Assembly: GCA_949927415.1 (NCBI GenBank)
Contig: CATLFB010000006.1
Location: 1-64,000, forward strand
Direction: 5' to 3'
Length of the DNA stretch: 64,000 nt
DNA from: an uncultured Candidatus Melainabacteria bacterium
GTDB lineage: Bacteria > Cyanobacteriota > Vampirovibrionia > Gastranaerophilales > Gastranaerophilaceae
Positions 17,318 through 27,308 of this stretch are shown here, in pieces. Within the stretch, counting starts at the first letter, position 1, and every line of letters begins with the position of its first letter. The notes beneath the pieces are model-generated. The model did not search any database. It had not been told where the DNA came from and saw nothing but the letters and a program-made list of their open reading frames with translations. A program made the position numbers and the translations under genes.

Positions 17318-18094
17318 TTACTCCTGAGTTTTGTCTTGTGCAATGAGAATTCTTAACGCTTCAATTGCGGCCTTGATTGCCATGTCTGTGTCATGGATTA
17401 CGGGGTTTTCAAGGTTTTGTTTTTCTCTTTCTTGATTTGCTACAGTCAAAAATACCGAACCTGCTTTTACCTGTAATGCGCTTGCCGCAATGAAAATCGC
17501 TGCCGATTCCATTTCTGAAGCCAAACAGCCAAGCCTTTTCCATGCTTCCCATTTGTTCAGCAATTCGTATCCGACAGGTGAATTGTCAGGTGAATGCTGG
17601 CCATAGAAAGAATCCTTGCACTGTACGACTCCTGCATGATATGGCTGATTCAGGTTTTTGCAAGCCTGTACAATTGCATTGGTAATTTCCAAATTGGCAA
17701 CGGCCGGAAATTCTATTGGCGCGTATTCTTTTGACGTTCCTTCCATACGGATTGCGCCTGTTGCAACGACCAAATCGCCGCCTTTGACGTTCAAATCCAT
17801 ACCGCCGCAGGTGCCGACACGGATGAATTTTTCAGCGCCGACTTTTACCAGCTCCTCAAGCGCAATCGCAGCTGACGCTCCGCCGATTCCGGTTGAAGTC
17901 ACAGAAACCTTTTCGCCGTCTAAAAAGCCGGTGTATGTTATAAATTCGCGTTTGTCTGCAATCAATTGGGCATTATCAAAATACGCGGCTATTTTTTCGC
18001 AACGCTTAGGGTCTCCCGGCAGAAGTACATATCTGCCGGCATCGCCTTCTTTTAATCCTATATGATATTGTTCGCCGTTTTGGGAATACTTCAT
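17318..18094 (-). CDS. udp: Uridine phosphorylase
   Basis: 258 aa, normal length for the PNP/UDP phosphorylase family. Recognisable motifs are [14 protein letters not shown] near the N-terminus, [23 protein letters not shown], and the nucleoside-binding SEMESAAIF. It cleaves uridine with phosphate to uracil and ribose 1-phosphate in the cytoplasm for pyrimidine salvage. The stop of udp and the start of the FlhA-like gene are 4 bp apart, so they are probably cotranscribed. A link in function between the two is not obvious. Confidence 0.9.
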   Translation of the reverse strand: MKYSQNGEQYHIGLKEGDAGRYVLLPGDPKRCEKIAAYFDNAQLIADKREFITYTGFLDGEKVSVTSTGIGGASAAIALEELVKVGAEKFIRVGTCGGMDLNVKGGDLVVATGAIRMEGTSKEYAPIEFPAVANLEITNAIVQACKNLNQPYHAGVVQCKDSFYGQHSPDNSPVGYELLNKWEAWKRLGCLASEMESAAIFIAASALQVKAGSVFLTVANQEREKQNLENPVIHDTDMAIKAAIEALRILIAQDKTQE

Positions 18095-18112
18095 AAAACG
18101 TGCGCTCCTGAT

Positions 18113-18565
18113 TTAGTAGCTTCCGCTTTTTAGTTTTTGGATTACCAAATCAGTAATATCTACTCCGCCAACAAAGATTACGCGGAAATCCACGATTGCG
18201 TCAAGTTTTTGTTCGACTAAAACTTGTTTTGCCGCCGCCTGAATTTTGTTGAAAACCTGTTCTTCTTTTTGTGCTTTTAGTTTCATCAAAGCTTCCTGTT
18301 TTGAACTGAATTCTTTTGCGGTTGCATCTTCAAAATTCTGCTTTTTCAAAGGCGTATCCAAAGCTTTGTACTGTTTTTCTTTGTCAACCATGTATTGCTG
18401 GAGTTCAAGTCCTTTTGCATCGACTTCTTTGATTGCGGCCTGCGCAAAAGCAAAGTTGTCCTGAACTTTCGGATAATTAATATAACCTACGCCTGCGGCA
18501 TCAGCCTGGCTGCAGAATCCGCAAATCCCCATCATAAGAGCAAATGCTGCTAAATTTTTCTTCAT
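18113..18565 (-). CDS. OmpH/Skp-family periplasmic chaperone
   Basis: 150 aa. An N-terminal signal peptide (MKKNLAAFALMMGICGFCSQADA) is followed by VGYINYPKVQ, the strand that opens Skp-like proteins. A long charged helix pair then covers residues 40-115, and the closing segment LDAIVDFRVIFVGGVDITD is typical of OmpH. Skp trimers hold unfolded outer-membrane proteins in the periplasm and hand them to BamA. It lies 19 bp downstream of bamA in the same direction, the usual partnership. A GGAGGT ribosome binding site precedes the ATG. Confidence 0.85.
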   Translation of the reverse strand: MKKNLAAFALMMGICGFCSQADAAGVGYINYPKVQDNFAFAQAAIKEVDAKGLELQQYMVDKEKQYKALDTPLKKQNFEDATAKEFSSKQEALMKLKAQKEEQVFNKIQAAAKQVLVEQKLDAIVDFRVIFVGGVDITDLVIQKLKSGSY

Positions 18566-18584
18566 ATTACCTCCTTAGTGTTTT

Positions 18585-20543
18585 CTAATACAGTAAATCG
18601 CCGACACCAAACGTGAAGTATCCGCTCTGGTTTCCGTTTGCTCCGGCATTGGTGAACGGAATACCGTAGTCGATTGAAAGCGGTCCCATTCCCGGAATGT
18701 AAAGTTTTAAACCGACACCGGCAGTGATTGCATGGAGCGGTCTGTCATAGATTGTATTTGTAACTGTCGGGTTGAATACTTTACCGGCATCAGCCCAGAC
18801 TGTGAATCTGATATTGTTTAAGAAGTTAACTTTTCTTGCAAGTCTTGTGCGGTCAATAAACGGTATCGGGGTTGCAAATTCTGCTGAACCCATCATAAAT
18901 GCATCGCCCGTACCGACGCCGCTCATCTTGAAGCCGCGGATTGTGTAAGGGCCGCCTAATCTGTACATCATAACTTCAGGCATATTGTCCCCGTGGATTT
19001 TTCCGCCGCCTTTGGCCGTGAATGACAATGAAGATTTTCTGCCGACCGGAATGTAATGTTTGATTGATCCGGTTAGTTTTCCATGCGTTTTGTCAAAGTC
19101 AACAAGGCCGAGTTCTTCATCAAATCTCAAGCTTGCGATGGTACCTTTTCTTGTGACTGCTCCCCCTTCACGCGTGTCGTAAATTAAAGACGGGCTTAGT
19201 GACATAAAAAAGCCGCCGTCAAGTTGTTTTGCACGTTCTGAAATCGGGATGTTGTATCTCTGATAAAGGCTTGCTATTTTGTTGAAGTCACCTTCTCTTA
19301 CGTCAATATTTTCAACGCCGAGAGAGAAAGTTGAGGTTACATGTTTGTTGCGCTTCATTCTGTGAGCAACGGTCATTTCGCCGCCGTATCGTCTTTCTAT
19401 TGCAAGCGGAACCTGATAGCTGCCGAAGTCTCTGAAGAACAATTTGCTCATTAAAGATGTGTCTGCGTTGAAGAAATACGGTTCAAAAAAGCTTAATTCA
19501 ACCTGCATGTTCATTCTGCGCTTGATAGAAGCATCGTTAAGGATTACACCTGAGCCGACAAGCCCGTTCAATGAAACTCTCTGGTTTCTTCCGCGGAAGT
19601 TGTTGTCTGCGATTCCGACAGAGCCGAAAACCCCGGTTACGGTATCTAAACCGCCGCCGATTGAGATGTTTGCTGTTCTTTGTTCCTGAACATTGATTGT
19701 AATATCATAAGCATCAGGAATATCTTCGCATGGCGTGATTTCTCTTGTTACATCTTTGAAAGCTTGGGATGCGTATAATCTTACAATATCTTCTTTCAAC
19801 ACGTTTTCGTTATAAACCATTCCGGGTTCTGTGAGAACATTGCGTTCGATAACGAAATCTTTTGTTTTTTCGTTTCCGGCAATAAGGATTCTGTTAACGG
19901 TGCCTTCTTTTAAAGTTATGTTAATTGTTCCGTCCGGATCGTCCGTTACTGATTCTACGCGTGCAAGAATAAAGCCTTTAGAGGAATAGCACTGCTGAAT
20001 ATTTGCAATTGCTTCGTTGAGTTGGGCGATGTTTTGAGGTTTGCCCTTCATATTAATCAGGTAGGCAAGGATTTCTTCTGTAGAAACGACAGTGTTGCCT
20101 TCGATTGTGAAATCTGTAACAGGCGCATTTTCTTCCAAAATTATTTTCAGCGTAATTGTGCCGTCAGGATTGTTGACGGGGATTGCGCGCATTTTTTCGC
20201 TGAAATAGCCAAGGTTGTAGATGTTTCGCAAGTCTTCCTGAACGGTGTCGCGATCGTATATTTCGCCTTTTTTCTGTTTTATTTGGGTTAGAATAACTTC
20301 CGGTTCAACAACATTTGTCCCGTGAATTTCGATATCTTTAATGTATTTGTCGCCGCCAGTTTTTGTCCTTGAAACTGCCGGAGTTTCATTTTCTTCGGCA
20401 ATGCGTTTCGTTTCAATGGCGGCAGTATCAACATTCATGCCATCAATGTTCCACAGGTCATCGGAAGCCATGCCGTTTAAAGGGTACAATGCCATCAATG
20501 CCGCTGATAGTATAATTTTTGATATTATCTTTTTTGACTTCAA
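18585..20543 (-). CDS. bamA: Outer-membrane protein assembly factor BamA (Omp85)
   Basis: 652 aa. The signal peptide covers residues 1-26. Three POTRA domains follow (about 68-140, 143-216 and 218-292), starting IKDIEIHGTN, VTDFTIEGNT and VNRILIAGNE. A 16-strand barrel contains YTIRGF, the conserved substrate-related motif on loop 6. Three POTRA domains are the cyanobacterial and plastid arrangement, against five in proteobacteria, which supports the lineage suggested here. The protein inserts beta-barrel proteins into the outer membrane, so the cell should be diderm. The next gene downstream is the Skp-like chaperone. Confidence 0.92.
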   Translation of the reverse strand: MKSKKIISKIILSAALMALYPLNGMASDDLWNIDGMNVDTAAIETKRIAEENETPAVSRTKTGGDKYIKDIEIHGTNVVEPEVILTQIKQKKGEIYDRDTVQEDLRNIYNLGYFSEKMRAIPVNNPDGTITLKIILEENAPVTDFTIEGNTVVSTEEILAYLINMKGKPQNIAQLNEAIANIQQCYSSKGFILARVESVTDDPDGTINITLKEGTVNRILIAGNEKTKDFVIERNVLTEPGMVYNENVLKEDIVRLYASQAFKDVTREITPCEDIPDAYDITINVQEQRTANISIGGGLDTVTGVFGSVGIADNNFRGRNQRVSLNGLVGSGVILNDASIKRRMNMQVELSFFEPYFFNADTSLMSKLFFRDFGSYQVPLAIERRYGGEMTVAHRMKRNKHVTSTFSLGVENIDVREGDFNKIASLYQRYNIPISERAKQLDGGFFMSLSPSLIYDTREGGAVTRKGTIASLRFDEELGLVDFDKTHGKLTGSIKHYIPVGRKSSLSFTAKGGGKIHGDNMPEVMMYRLGGPYTIRGFKMSGVGTGDAFMMGSAEFATPIPFIDRTRLARKVNFLNNIRFTVWADAGKVFNPTVTNTIYDRPLHAITAGVGLKLYIPGMGPLSIDYGIPFTNAGANGNQSGYFTFGVGDLLY

Positions 20544-20655
20544 GAAATCCGAATCCTCAAATCTTCACTATTCCAAAAATATTATATCATAAATTTAAAA
20601 AAGTGAAAACCATAATATTTTTCATTAAGTTTTAGTAACGTCAGGAATGTGCAAA

Positions 20656-22284
20656 TTAATCATGTTTTTTGTAGCGTCCGCTTTTTTTGAGTGATTCTTT
20701 TGCATGTTTTATTGCGTCCATTTCGTCATAAAAAACGCGATTAATCCCGATTTGTTGAATCACTGAATGCGATTGAAGCTGGTTTAGAACCTGTTCGCTT
20801 TTTATAACGAGAAGAATTTTTATATGCTGTGATTTGAGGCGGATTATGATATCTTCGAGCGCAAAGATTGCGGAAATATCAAGTAAATCGTCAGCCTCAT
20901 AATTAAGAATAAGATATTTTGTTCCTAAAACGTCATCAAACTTTGAGATAATCTGGGTTGCCGAGCCGAAGAAAAATTGGCCTGAAATATGCACAACGCG
21001 GATTTTGTGTTTGTAATCGGCTTCAAGAATTTTTTCTAATTTTCTAATATCTTTGTCATAAACTGTTTTGTGTACCAGATGAGCTTTATCTGCAACGCGT
21101 TTTGCATAAAGAAGAGCGGCAAGAGTAATTCCGGCGCCGACTGCGAATATCAGATTGTAAAAAACTGTTAGCAAAAATACAACCGCAAGAACATACAAAT
21201 CATCTTTTGGTGCGAATTTAACAACTTTAAGCAATTTTACATCAATTATATCGTAGCCGATTTTGATAAGAATTCCGGCAAGAACGGCAAGCGGAATTTC
21301 TGACACAAACCATGAAAATTTAAACAATAAAATACAAAGGATTATCGGATTGATAACGGCCGCAAGTTTTGTTGAGGCGCCTGTGTTTAATGCCGCAACC
21401 GTCCGCATTGTCGCTGCCGCACCGCACAGAGAGCCTGTTGTGGAGCATATTACGTTTCCGAGGCCTTGTGAAAATAGGATTCTTTTGGCATCTGTTCTTG
21501 TTTTTGTCAAACTGTCTGCGACAAGGCCTGTCAGCATGCTTTCTGCAGACAAAACAATTGCAAGGGTTAGTGCATATGGAAGATATGTTGTCAGATTTTT
21601 TATATCAAAAGCCGGAAGGGAAAAAGTCGGGAATTCTACTGAAATTTCCGAAATCCGCGGAACTTCAAGCCCCATTTTGATTGAAATAAATGTGCAGACA
21701 ACAAGAGCCAGAATTTGCGAAGGAATAAATTTGCTAAACTTTTTCGGTATTGCAAAAACAATCGCAAGCGTCAAAATTCCAAGCCACATTGCGGGCATGT
21801 TTATGTTTTGAAGATTTGCGTAAAATCCGCTCAGGCTGTCAAAAACATTTGCCATTGCGCCGTGCCCGATTAAAGGGTTCAGCTGGATTAGTATAATAAT
21901 TACCCCTACGCCGTTCATAAATCCTGAAATCACAGGATACGGGACGTATTTTACGATATCTGAAAAATTTGTAACAGAAAGAATAATCTGAAAAATTGCC
22001 GCAAGCAAAATAATCATTGCCACAGCCTGCATATCATGATTAAGAGCCGCGGCAACAGATGCGACAACGATTGTCATCGGTCCTGTCGGACCTGAAATCA
22101 TCGGAACTTTCGGCCCGAGAATTCCTGCCGTAAAACATAGAATAATTGCGCCCCAGATGCCGGCCGCCGCGCCGAATCCTGTTGCAACACCAAAGGCTAA
22201 TGCTTGCGGCAGAGCAACAATGGCAGAATTTATTCCGCCAAAAACGTCTCCTGACAGGCTTTGCAGTCTTGATTTTGTATTCAT
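20656..22284 (-). CDS. SulP-family anion transporter with STAS domain
   Basis: 542 aa. It has about 12-14 hydrophobic segments, beginning FGGINSAIVALPQALAFGVA and including the SGPTGPMTIVVA loop that forms part of the SulP substrate site. A C-terminal STAS domain covers roughly residues 425-530 (VVHISGQFFFGSATQI...YLILNYEADDLLDISAI). SulP proteins exchange sulfate, bicarbonate or other anions across the inner membrane. The substrate cannot be read from sequence. It is a single gene with no adjacent sulfur-metabolism partner. Confidence 0.88.
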   Translation of the reverse strand: MNTKSRLQSLSGDVFGGINSAIVALPQALAFGVATGFGAAAGIWGAIILCFTAGILGPKVPMISGPTGPMTIVVASVAAALNHDMQAVAMIILLAAIFQIILSVTNFSDIVKYVPYPVISGFMNGVGVIIILIQLNPLIGHGAMANVFDSLSGFYANLQNINMPAMWLGILTLAIVFAIPKKFSKFIPSQILALVVCTFISIKMGLEVPRISEISVEFPTFSLPAFDIKNLTTYLPYALTLAIVLSAESMLTGLVADSLTKTRTDAKRILFSQGLGNVICSTTGSLCGAAATMRTVAALNTGASTKLAAVINPIILCILLFKFSWFVSEIPLAVLAGILIKIGYDIIDVKLLKVVKFAPKDDLYVLAVVFLLTVFYNLIFAVGAGITLAALLYAKRVADKAHLVHKTVYDKDIRKLEKILEADYKHKIRVVHISGQFFFGSATQIISKFDDVLGTKYLILNYEADDLLDISAIFALEDIIIRLKSQHIKILLVIKSEQVLNQLQSHSVIQQIGINRVFYDEMDAIKHAKESLKKSGRYKKHD

Positions 22285-22339
22285 TAAATGAAGTTTATCA
22301 TAAACTTTTTACGGGTGCAAATTTGCAAGTGTGTTTTTT

Positions 22340-23164
22340 CTATTCTTTTACTCCGCCCTGCATAATGTCGTTTATAAAATATTTTTTCCCGACAAGGAAA
22401 ACCCCGATAACAGGAATCGTACAAATTACAGAGCATGCCAAAAGTTCTCCCCACAATGTGATTTCGCGAAAACTTCCTTTGAATATTGCAAGACCAACCG
22501 GCAAAGTCCTCATGCTCTCGGAATTTGTCGAAATCAAAGGCCAGAGAAAACTGTTCCAGGTTGTTACAAACGTAAATAGTGCAAGTGTTGCAACAGTCGG
22601 CAGTGCAAGCGGCAGTGCGATTTTGAAAAACGTTTGAAAAAGATTGCATCCGTCGATTTTTGCAGATTCTTCCAAATCCTTTGGCAGGCCTAAAAAATAC
22701 TGCCTCATCAAAAATATTCCGAAACCTCCGAAAAGCCCCGGCAAAATCAGTGACGAATACGTATTAATCAAATGCAATTCACGCATCAGGAAAAACAGCG
22801 GAATAATATTAACCTGCGGCGGAATCAGCATTGTGATAAGAATTGTTAAGAATAATGCGTTCTTAAATTTAAACTTGAATCTTGCAAACGCGTAACCTGC
22901 GAGTGCGGCAAAAATTACCTGTCCGAAAGTCGTAATTGATGCAACAATCAGGCTGTTAAAAAAATAGCGGCTCAAAGGTATTTCTTCAAAAACGTTTTTG
23001 TAATTTTCAAGCGTCAGATTGCTGTAGAAAATTTGTGACGTCCGGTTAAAAATAGCATTTTCGTCAGCAAAAGACATGTTAACCATCGCAAAAAACGGAT
23101 AGAGCATGCTTATTGCTATCCCGATTAACATTGCATATCCTAAAAAAGTTCTGAACTTTCTCAT
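22340..23164 (-). CDS. ABC sugar-transporter permease (MalG/UgpE type), orphan
   Basis: 274 aa, six predicted membrane helices. The EAA-type loop that contacts the ATPase is present as ESAKIDGCNLFQTFFKIALP (residues about 180-200), followed by WNSFLWPLI, typical of carbohydrate uptake permeases. The first helix starts with LGYAMLIGIAISMLYPFFAM. In normal operons this permease is preceded by a MalF-type partner and a solute-binding protein. Neither is here, and the upstream 340 bp hold only a 44-codon gene. The partners must lie elsewhere, or the gene is a remnant. Confidence 0.85.
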   Translation of the reverse strand: MRKFRTFLGYAMLIGIAISMLYPFFAMVNMSFADENAIFNRTSQIFYSNLTLENYKNVFEEIPLSRYFFNSLIVASITTFGQVIFAALAGYAFARFKFKFKNALFLTILITMLIPPQVNIIPLFFLMRELHLINTYSSLILPGLFGGFGIFLMRQYFLGLPKDLEESAKIDGCNLFQTFFKIALPLALPTVATLALFTFVTTWNSFLWPLISTNSESMRTLPVGLAIFKGSFREITLWGELLACSVICTIPVIGVFLVGKKYFINDIMQGGVKE

Positions 23165-23262
23165 GCAATAAATTTTATCACATAAATCCCTTTTGTTAAC
23201 TGTGAGTTTTGCGGTTTTTGAAAATTCGTCTTATCCGCAATGTGAAAAATTCATCCCGCAAA

Positions 23263-23397
23263 CTACATCGCAAAAAACAAAAACGCGAACATAAAGCAAA
23301 GAGATATAGAACTTAACACAAACCAGGTATGCATAACAGGGTGCTGATAAGCCCAGATTTGTTTGATTGTAGATGCGGCGTTTTCAATAGTCTGCAT
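23263..23397 (-). CDS. 44-aa single-span membrane protein
   Basis: A short open frame with a very good ribosome binding site (GGAGAG, 6 nt before the ATG at 23397). The product begins MQTIENAASTIKQIWAY and ends with a hydrophobic span, FVLSSISLCFMFAFLFFAM. It lies in an otherwise empty 344-bp gap between the ABC permease and the U32 gene. Apart from this gene the gap holds nothing recognisable. Function unknown; the amphipathic N-terminus followed by one C-terminal membrane helix suggests a small membrane-anchored peptide. Confidence 0.5.
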   Translation of the reverse strand: MQTIENAASTIKQIWAYQHPVMHTWFVLSSISLCFMFAFLFFAM

Positions 23398-23508
23398 ATT
23401 TTTATCTCTCCAAAAAACATATTTAACATTATCTATTTTCTACATTTATCAAAAATAATCATCACCTGATTGGTTGATTATTTTCACCCTTTAGGGTAAT
23501 ATCCGGTT

Positions 23509-24768
23509 ATGGATAAAGTTGAATTGTTAATGCCTGCGGGCAATCTGGAAAAATTGGAATATGCCGTAAGATACGGCGCTGACGCGGTTTATTTGGGAGT
23601 TGTTGACTTCAGCCTTCGCGCTATGAGAAAGGGAAGTCTTATCACTCTTGAAAACCTTAAAGAAGCGGTTGATTTGGCGCACAAACTCGGTGCGAAAGCT
23701 TATGTTACACTAAATATTTTCGCGTTTAATAATGATATAAAACTTCTGGAACAGTGCGTTGACAGGTTTAAAGACGCAAATCCCGACGCGTTTATCGTGA
23801 GCGATTTCGGGATTATGAATCTTTTGAAAAAATACGCACCCGATGTTCCTATTCATGTGAGCACGCAAACAAATACACTAAACTATGAAAGCGTGAAATT
23901 CTGGCAGGACTACGGCGCAACCCGTGTAATTCTCGCGCGTGAACTTCCCATAAAAGATATTGCCGAAATCAGAGCAAAAGTGCCCGATATCGAACTCGAA
24001 AGCTTTATCCATGGTTCTCAATGCGTTTCATTTTCCGGCCGCTGCCTTTTGAGCGACTATTTTACCAAAGGTGAAAGAAAAGCCAACCATGGAAACTGTT
24101 CCCAGCCTTGCCGCTGGAGTTACAAACTCGTCGAAAGCACCCGCCCCGGAGAATATTACGAAATCAATCAGGATGAGCGCGGCTCGCATATCTTAAGCCC
24201 CAAAGACCTTTGCCTTGTCGAATATCTTTCACAAATAATCGATGCGGGTGTAAATTCTCTAAAAATCGAAGGCCGAACAAAAAGTTTATACTATGTCTCT
24301 GCTGTTGCAAAAACTTACAGAAACGCAATTGATGAAGTTTTGAAAAATCCGTCGGCCGATTTGCACAAATATTTTATCGAACTTCAAAAAGTCGGAAACC
24401 GCGGTTATACAACAGGTTTTGCGCTTGGCGACAACAACAGCGAAAGCTACAGCTATGATATTTCAAAAGGCCTTGCAGGTGCGGATTTCTTATGTGAATT
24501 CAAAGGTGCAAAAGAACTATTGAAAACTGACGAAGGAATTTTTTATCCCGTGAAAGTCAAGAATAAAATGCATATCGGTGAGGAAATCGAAATTATAACG
24601 CCGGATGAACAGTTCATAACAAAACTTTTGTCTGTAAAAGATGAGCAGGGCATAGATTTGCCGCTTGCAAATACAAACGATGATGTTTATCTGCTTTTTG
24701 ATAAAGCACCGCAAGATTACAAATACGCGCTTGCACGTACAATAGGAGTGAAAAATAATGTTTCTTAA
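23509..24768 (+). CDS. Peptidase U32 family protein (tRNA/rRNA hydroxylation type)
   Basis: 419 aa. The N-terminal TIM-barrel-like U32 domain starts ELLMPAGNLEKLEYAVRYGADAVYLG, and the family signature ESFIHGSQCVSFSGRC is followed by two more cysteines in NCSQPCRW. Together these give the four-cysteine set conserved in YegQ/TrhP/RlhA. These enzymes help hydroxylate uridine or cytidine in tRNA or 23S rRNA in several bacteria, and the protease label is historical. A C-terminal beta domain closes the protein. The 3' end overlaps the YqeG gene by 11 bp, so they form an operon. Confidence 0.88.
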   Translation: MDKVELLMPAGNLEKLEYAVRYGADAVYLGVVDFSLRAMRKGSLITLENLKEAVDLAHKLGAKAYVTLNIFAFNNDIKLLEQCVDRFKDANPDAFIVSDFGIMNLLKKYAPDVPIHVSTQTNTLNYESVKFWQDYGATRVILARELPIKDIAEIRAKVPDIELESFIHGSQCVSFSGRCLLSDYFTKGERKANHGNCSQPCRWSYKLVESTRPGEYYEINQDERGSHILSPKDLCLVEYLSQIIDAGVNSLKIEGRTKSLYYVSAVAKTYRNAIDEVLKNPSADLHKYFIELQKVGNRGYTTGFALGDNNSESYSYDISKGLAGADFLCEFKGAKELLKTDEGIFYPVKVKNKMHIGEEIEIITPDEQFITKLLSVKDEQGIDLPLANTNDDVYLLFDKAPQDYKYALARTIGVKNNVS

Positions 24769-25237
24769 ACCTGATTATAATCTGGAAAGTATTTACGATA
24801 TCGACCTTGAAGATTTGAAGTCACAAGGAGTTAAAGCGTTGCTGTTTGATTTGGACAGCACAATTATGGCGTCAAAATCAGCGTCATATTTTGACGAAAC
24901 CCGCCGTTGGCTTGATAATGTCAGAAAAGACTTTTTTATTGCCGTGATTTCTAATAATAACAATCCGGCTTATGAAGAAAAAGTTCGCGCCGTATCTGAT
25001 TTTCCGATGCTTTTTGACGCGAAAAAGCCAAACGCGGATGCCGGCAGAGAATTTCTAAAACAGCATGGTATAAACCCCTCGGAAGCTGTTATGGTTGGCG
25101 ATAGGCCTCTGACCGATGTATGGTTTGGCAAAAAACTCGGCTGCAAAACAATTCTTGTAGATTCCATTACCGCAAAAACCGAAAAGAAAGTCGTCCGGTT
25201 TGTACGCAAACTCGAAAGACTTTGTGTCAAGCATTAA
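24758..25237 (+). CDS. yqeG: YqeG-family HAD phosphatase
   Basis: 159 aa. It has HAD motif I as LLFDLDSTIM, motif II around VISNNNN, a lysine in AKKPNADAG, and motif III/IV as MVGDRPLTDVWFGKKLG. Length and motif order match the IIIA-subfamily YqeG proteins. They are broadly conserved in Firmicutes and cyanobacteria, and their physiological substrate is not firmly known. It is translationally coupled to the U32 gene (11-bp overlap). Confidence 0.87.
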   Translation: MFLKPDYNLESIYDIDLEDLKSQGVKALLFDLDSTIMASKSASYFDETRRWLDNVRKDFFIAVISNNNNPAYEEKVRAVSDFPMLFDAKKPNADAGREFLKQHGINPSEAVMVGDRPLTDVWFGKKLGCKTILVDSITAKTEKKVVRFVRKLERLCVKH

Positions 25238-25274
25238 TCCACTTCCCGCAAGAAGAAATCCTCCATATTCAGGG

Positions 25275-25303
25275 TTGAATTATTATGTATAAAATGTTAT
25301 AAT
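25275..25303 (+). promoter_or_regulatory. Sigma-70 type promoter for the giant pseudopilin pair
   Basis: -35 TTGAAT (25275-25280), 17-bp spacer, -10 TATAAT (25298-25303). It lies 33 bp before the preferred start at 25336. Confidence 0.75.
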
Positions 25304-25335
25304 ATATAATAAACAATCTTATGAGGAATTACGTA

Positions 25336-26397
25336 ATGCAGCATAAAGGTTTAAACAAACACCTTTGTTACGGGAGCACGGCTGAAAAAGATAAAATTTG
25401 CACATACGAAGCATTTTCATTAGCAGAAATGCTTTGTGTTCTTTTAATTATGTCTTTTATTGCAATCGGACTTCCGGCAATCCACTTTAAGAAAACAGAA
25501 TTAAAAACAAAACGCAGCCTCCACGGCCGTTATGAATGCTACTACGAAGGCAACCAGCTGACGCAATATACCGTAAACGAAGACGGTGCGGCAACCGGCC
25601 CGACAGCAGTTTCGCAATGCAAATTTAAACCGCCTAAAAACGCGATATTCTTTATGGTTCATGCTGTTGGCGGCGGCGGCGGAGCGTCTTCCGGTGTAAG
25701 CGGCGGCGGAACAGCTTCCTGTACACCTAAAACAGTCGCAGAATCCTACAACAGAAACCAGGCCAATGATTTTCCGCAATGGCTAAAAGATGTTCAGGGC
25801 GCAGGGCAACTGCCGCCTCCGACAGTTGATGACAAATACAATACCGAAGTTACAGGCTGTGTGGCTGAGATTAGATACGGAAATGGCGGAAAGGCCGGTG
25901 AAACAATATCAATGTTTTTCCCACGCCTAAACAATGTTGAAATTGTAATGAATCCGGGCAGGGGCGGTGCGCTCGGCGGTGCCGGCGCGCAAACTACTGT
26001 CAAAATCGGGGATGCCGAAATGAAAGCCGCCGGCGGCTCAGGAGGCGGCTCCGGAAGTTCTACAGAAACTTTATGGTTTGATAGTACGGATTCTATCTGT
26101 AAAGTAACGGATAATGGCTCTCGTGAACCGGATGCATCTGATTTCGGAACAAATATTGAAATGGATTTTGGCACAAAAATGATTTCTAAAATGGCTTCTG
26201 CCTGTGCAGGCGGCGGCGGAGCAGGCGGGTTCAGTTCAACTAACGGAACATTGACAAAATATACCGTTAACGGAGTCGATGTAACAGCCTATGTCAAGAA
26301 AACAGCCTGTCAGGCGAAAATTGCTTGTGCAACCGGTGAAAATGATACCGGTGCGGCTCAGTCAGGCAGAAACGGAGCGGTAGTAATTTTATGGTAA
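25336..26397 (+). CDS. Large glycine-rich pseudopilin-like surface protein (I)
   Basis: About 353 aa from the ATG at 25336, chosen over the ATG at 25321 because GAGG lies 9 nt before it. A prepilin-type site (AFSLAEMLCVLLIMSFIAIG) sits after an unusually long leader of about 25 residues. The mature part has a block shared with the next two genes, HGRYECYY...QCKFKPPKNAIFFMV, followed by Gly-rich loops (GGGGGASSGVSGGG, GRGGALGGAG, GGSGGGSGSS). It ends in GRNGAVVILW. Paired cysteines occur throughout. It is probably exported and anchored or assembled through the pilin pathway. The exact role (adhesin, pilus tip, matrix) is unknown. Confidence 0.7.
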   Translation: MQHKGLNKHLCYGSTAEKDKICTYEAFSLAEMLCVLLIMSFIAIGLPAIHFKKTELKTKRSLHGRYECYYEGNQLTQYTVNEDGAATGPTAVSQCKFKPPKNAIFFMVHAVGGGGGASSGVSGGGTASCTPKTVAESYNRNQANDFPQWLKDVQGAGQLPPPTVDDKYNTEVTGCVAEIRYGNGGKAGETISMFFPRLNNVEIVMNPGRGGALGGAGAQTTVKIGDAEMKAAGGSGGGSGSSTETLWFDSTDSICKVTDNGSREPDASDFGTNIEMDFGTKMISKMASACAGGGGAGGFSSTNGTLTKYTVNGVDVTAYVKKTACQAKIACATGENDTGAAQSGRNGAVVILW

Positions 26398-27275
26398 ATA
26401 ATAAAAAACTCTCGGGATTTTCTTTGTTTGAAGCTTGCGTGACAATGCTGATTGTTGCAGTATTCGTTGCATTGTGTTCAAGCGCATTCACCAAAAGACA
26501 TATAACTTATCAGGAATCAGACGGGCATGGGCGCTATGAATGTTACCGTAATGGAAGCGGAATTGTCCAGCGATATGTTGAAAATAACAGCCCGCGAAAT
26601 GTTCCGGGTACAACCTGTATTTTCAGACCTCCAAGATATGCAAAATATCTTTTAATTAATGTCTCCGGCGGCGGCTCAGGCTCCGGTGCCGGTGAATTTA
26701 AAAGTATGTTTTACACATCTATTGATCAGCCTCTGACTATTTCTCCCGGAGCCGCCAGCGGAACTTCAACCGTGAAAAAAGGCTCCAAAACAGTGGCATC
26801 TGCCTCAGGCGGAGCGGGACAGCTTGTCGCTACAAGTACTGCCGCAAACAATGTTAAAAATTGTACTTTTAAATCCCGTTTGTATGACGGATGCGGAACT
26901 TCACCAAATTGTGCGCAGGCAGGTACTAATTTGTCAGTCACTTTTTGCCGTTCTAATACGGCAGGAGATTCGCAAACTCTCTCCATCCCGATTGCTGATA
27001 TCAAAGCCTACAGACAGTCATATTCCGGCGCAACTCTTGAGTACGCAGATATCTCTAACTATGTAGGGCACAATATTGAACCTAAAGATGCGGTTAAATT
27101 GATTCCAAGCGGAACTTTTGATTCATACTTTACTCTTAATGTTGAGTTCCAAACCCAGCAGTCACAGCAATCACAAATGGAAAACTACCTAACTGCACTC
27201 GGTATCACAGACGGTATTGCAACAGCAAGACCCGGTGCCGTAAATCATCCCGGAGGAGTTTTGATTCTCTGGTAA
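26391..27275 (+). CDS. Large glycine-rich pseudopilin-like surface protein (II)
   Basis: 294 aa, overlapping the previous gene by 7 bp. The prepilin-like site is GFSLFEACVTMLIVAVFVAL, with Phe in place of the usual Ala at position 4. The shared block HGRYECYRNGSGIV...TCIFRPPRYAKYLLINVSGGG aligns with the neighbours. The glycine-rich section is shorter. It ends RPGAVNHPGGVLILW, the same hydrophobic closing strand as its neighbours (VVILW and VVVIRW). Cysteines are paired. It probably acts together with the genes at 25336 and 27601. Confidence 0.7.
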   Translation: MVNNKKLSGFSLFEACVTMLIVAVFVALCSSAFTKRHITYQESDGHGRYECYRNGSGIVQRYVENNSPRNVPGTTCIFRPPRYAKYLLINVSGGGSGSGAGEFKSMFYTSIDQPLTISPGAASGTSTVKKGSKTVASASGGAGQLVATSTAANNVKNCTFKSRLYDGCGTSPNCAQAGTNLSVTFCRSNTAGDSQTLSIPIADIKAYRQSYSGATLEYADISNYVGHNIEPKDAVKLIPSGTFDSYFTLNVEFQTQQSQQSQMENYLTALGITDGIATARPGAVNHPGGVLILW

Positions 27276-27308
27276 TATCTGATAATTTCTGAACTTTATA
27301 AACATATT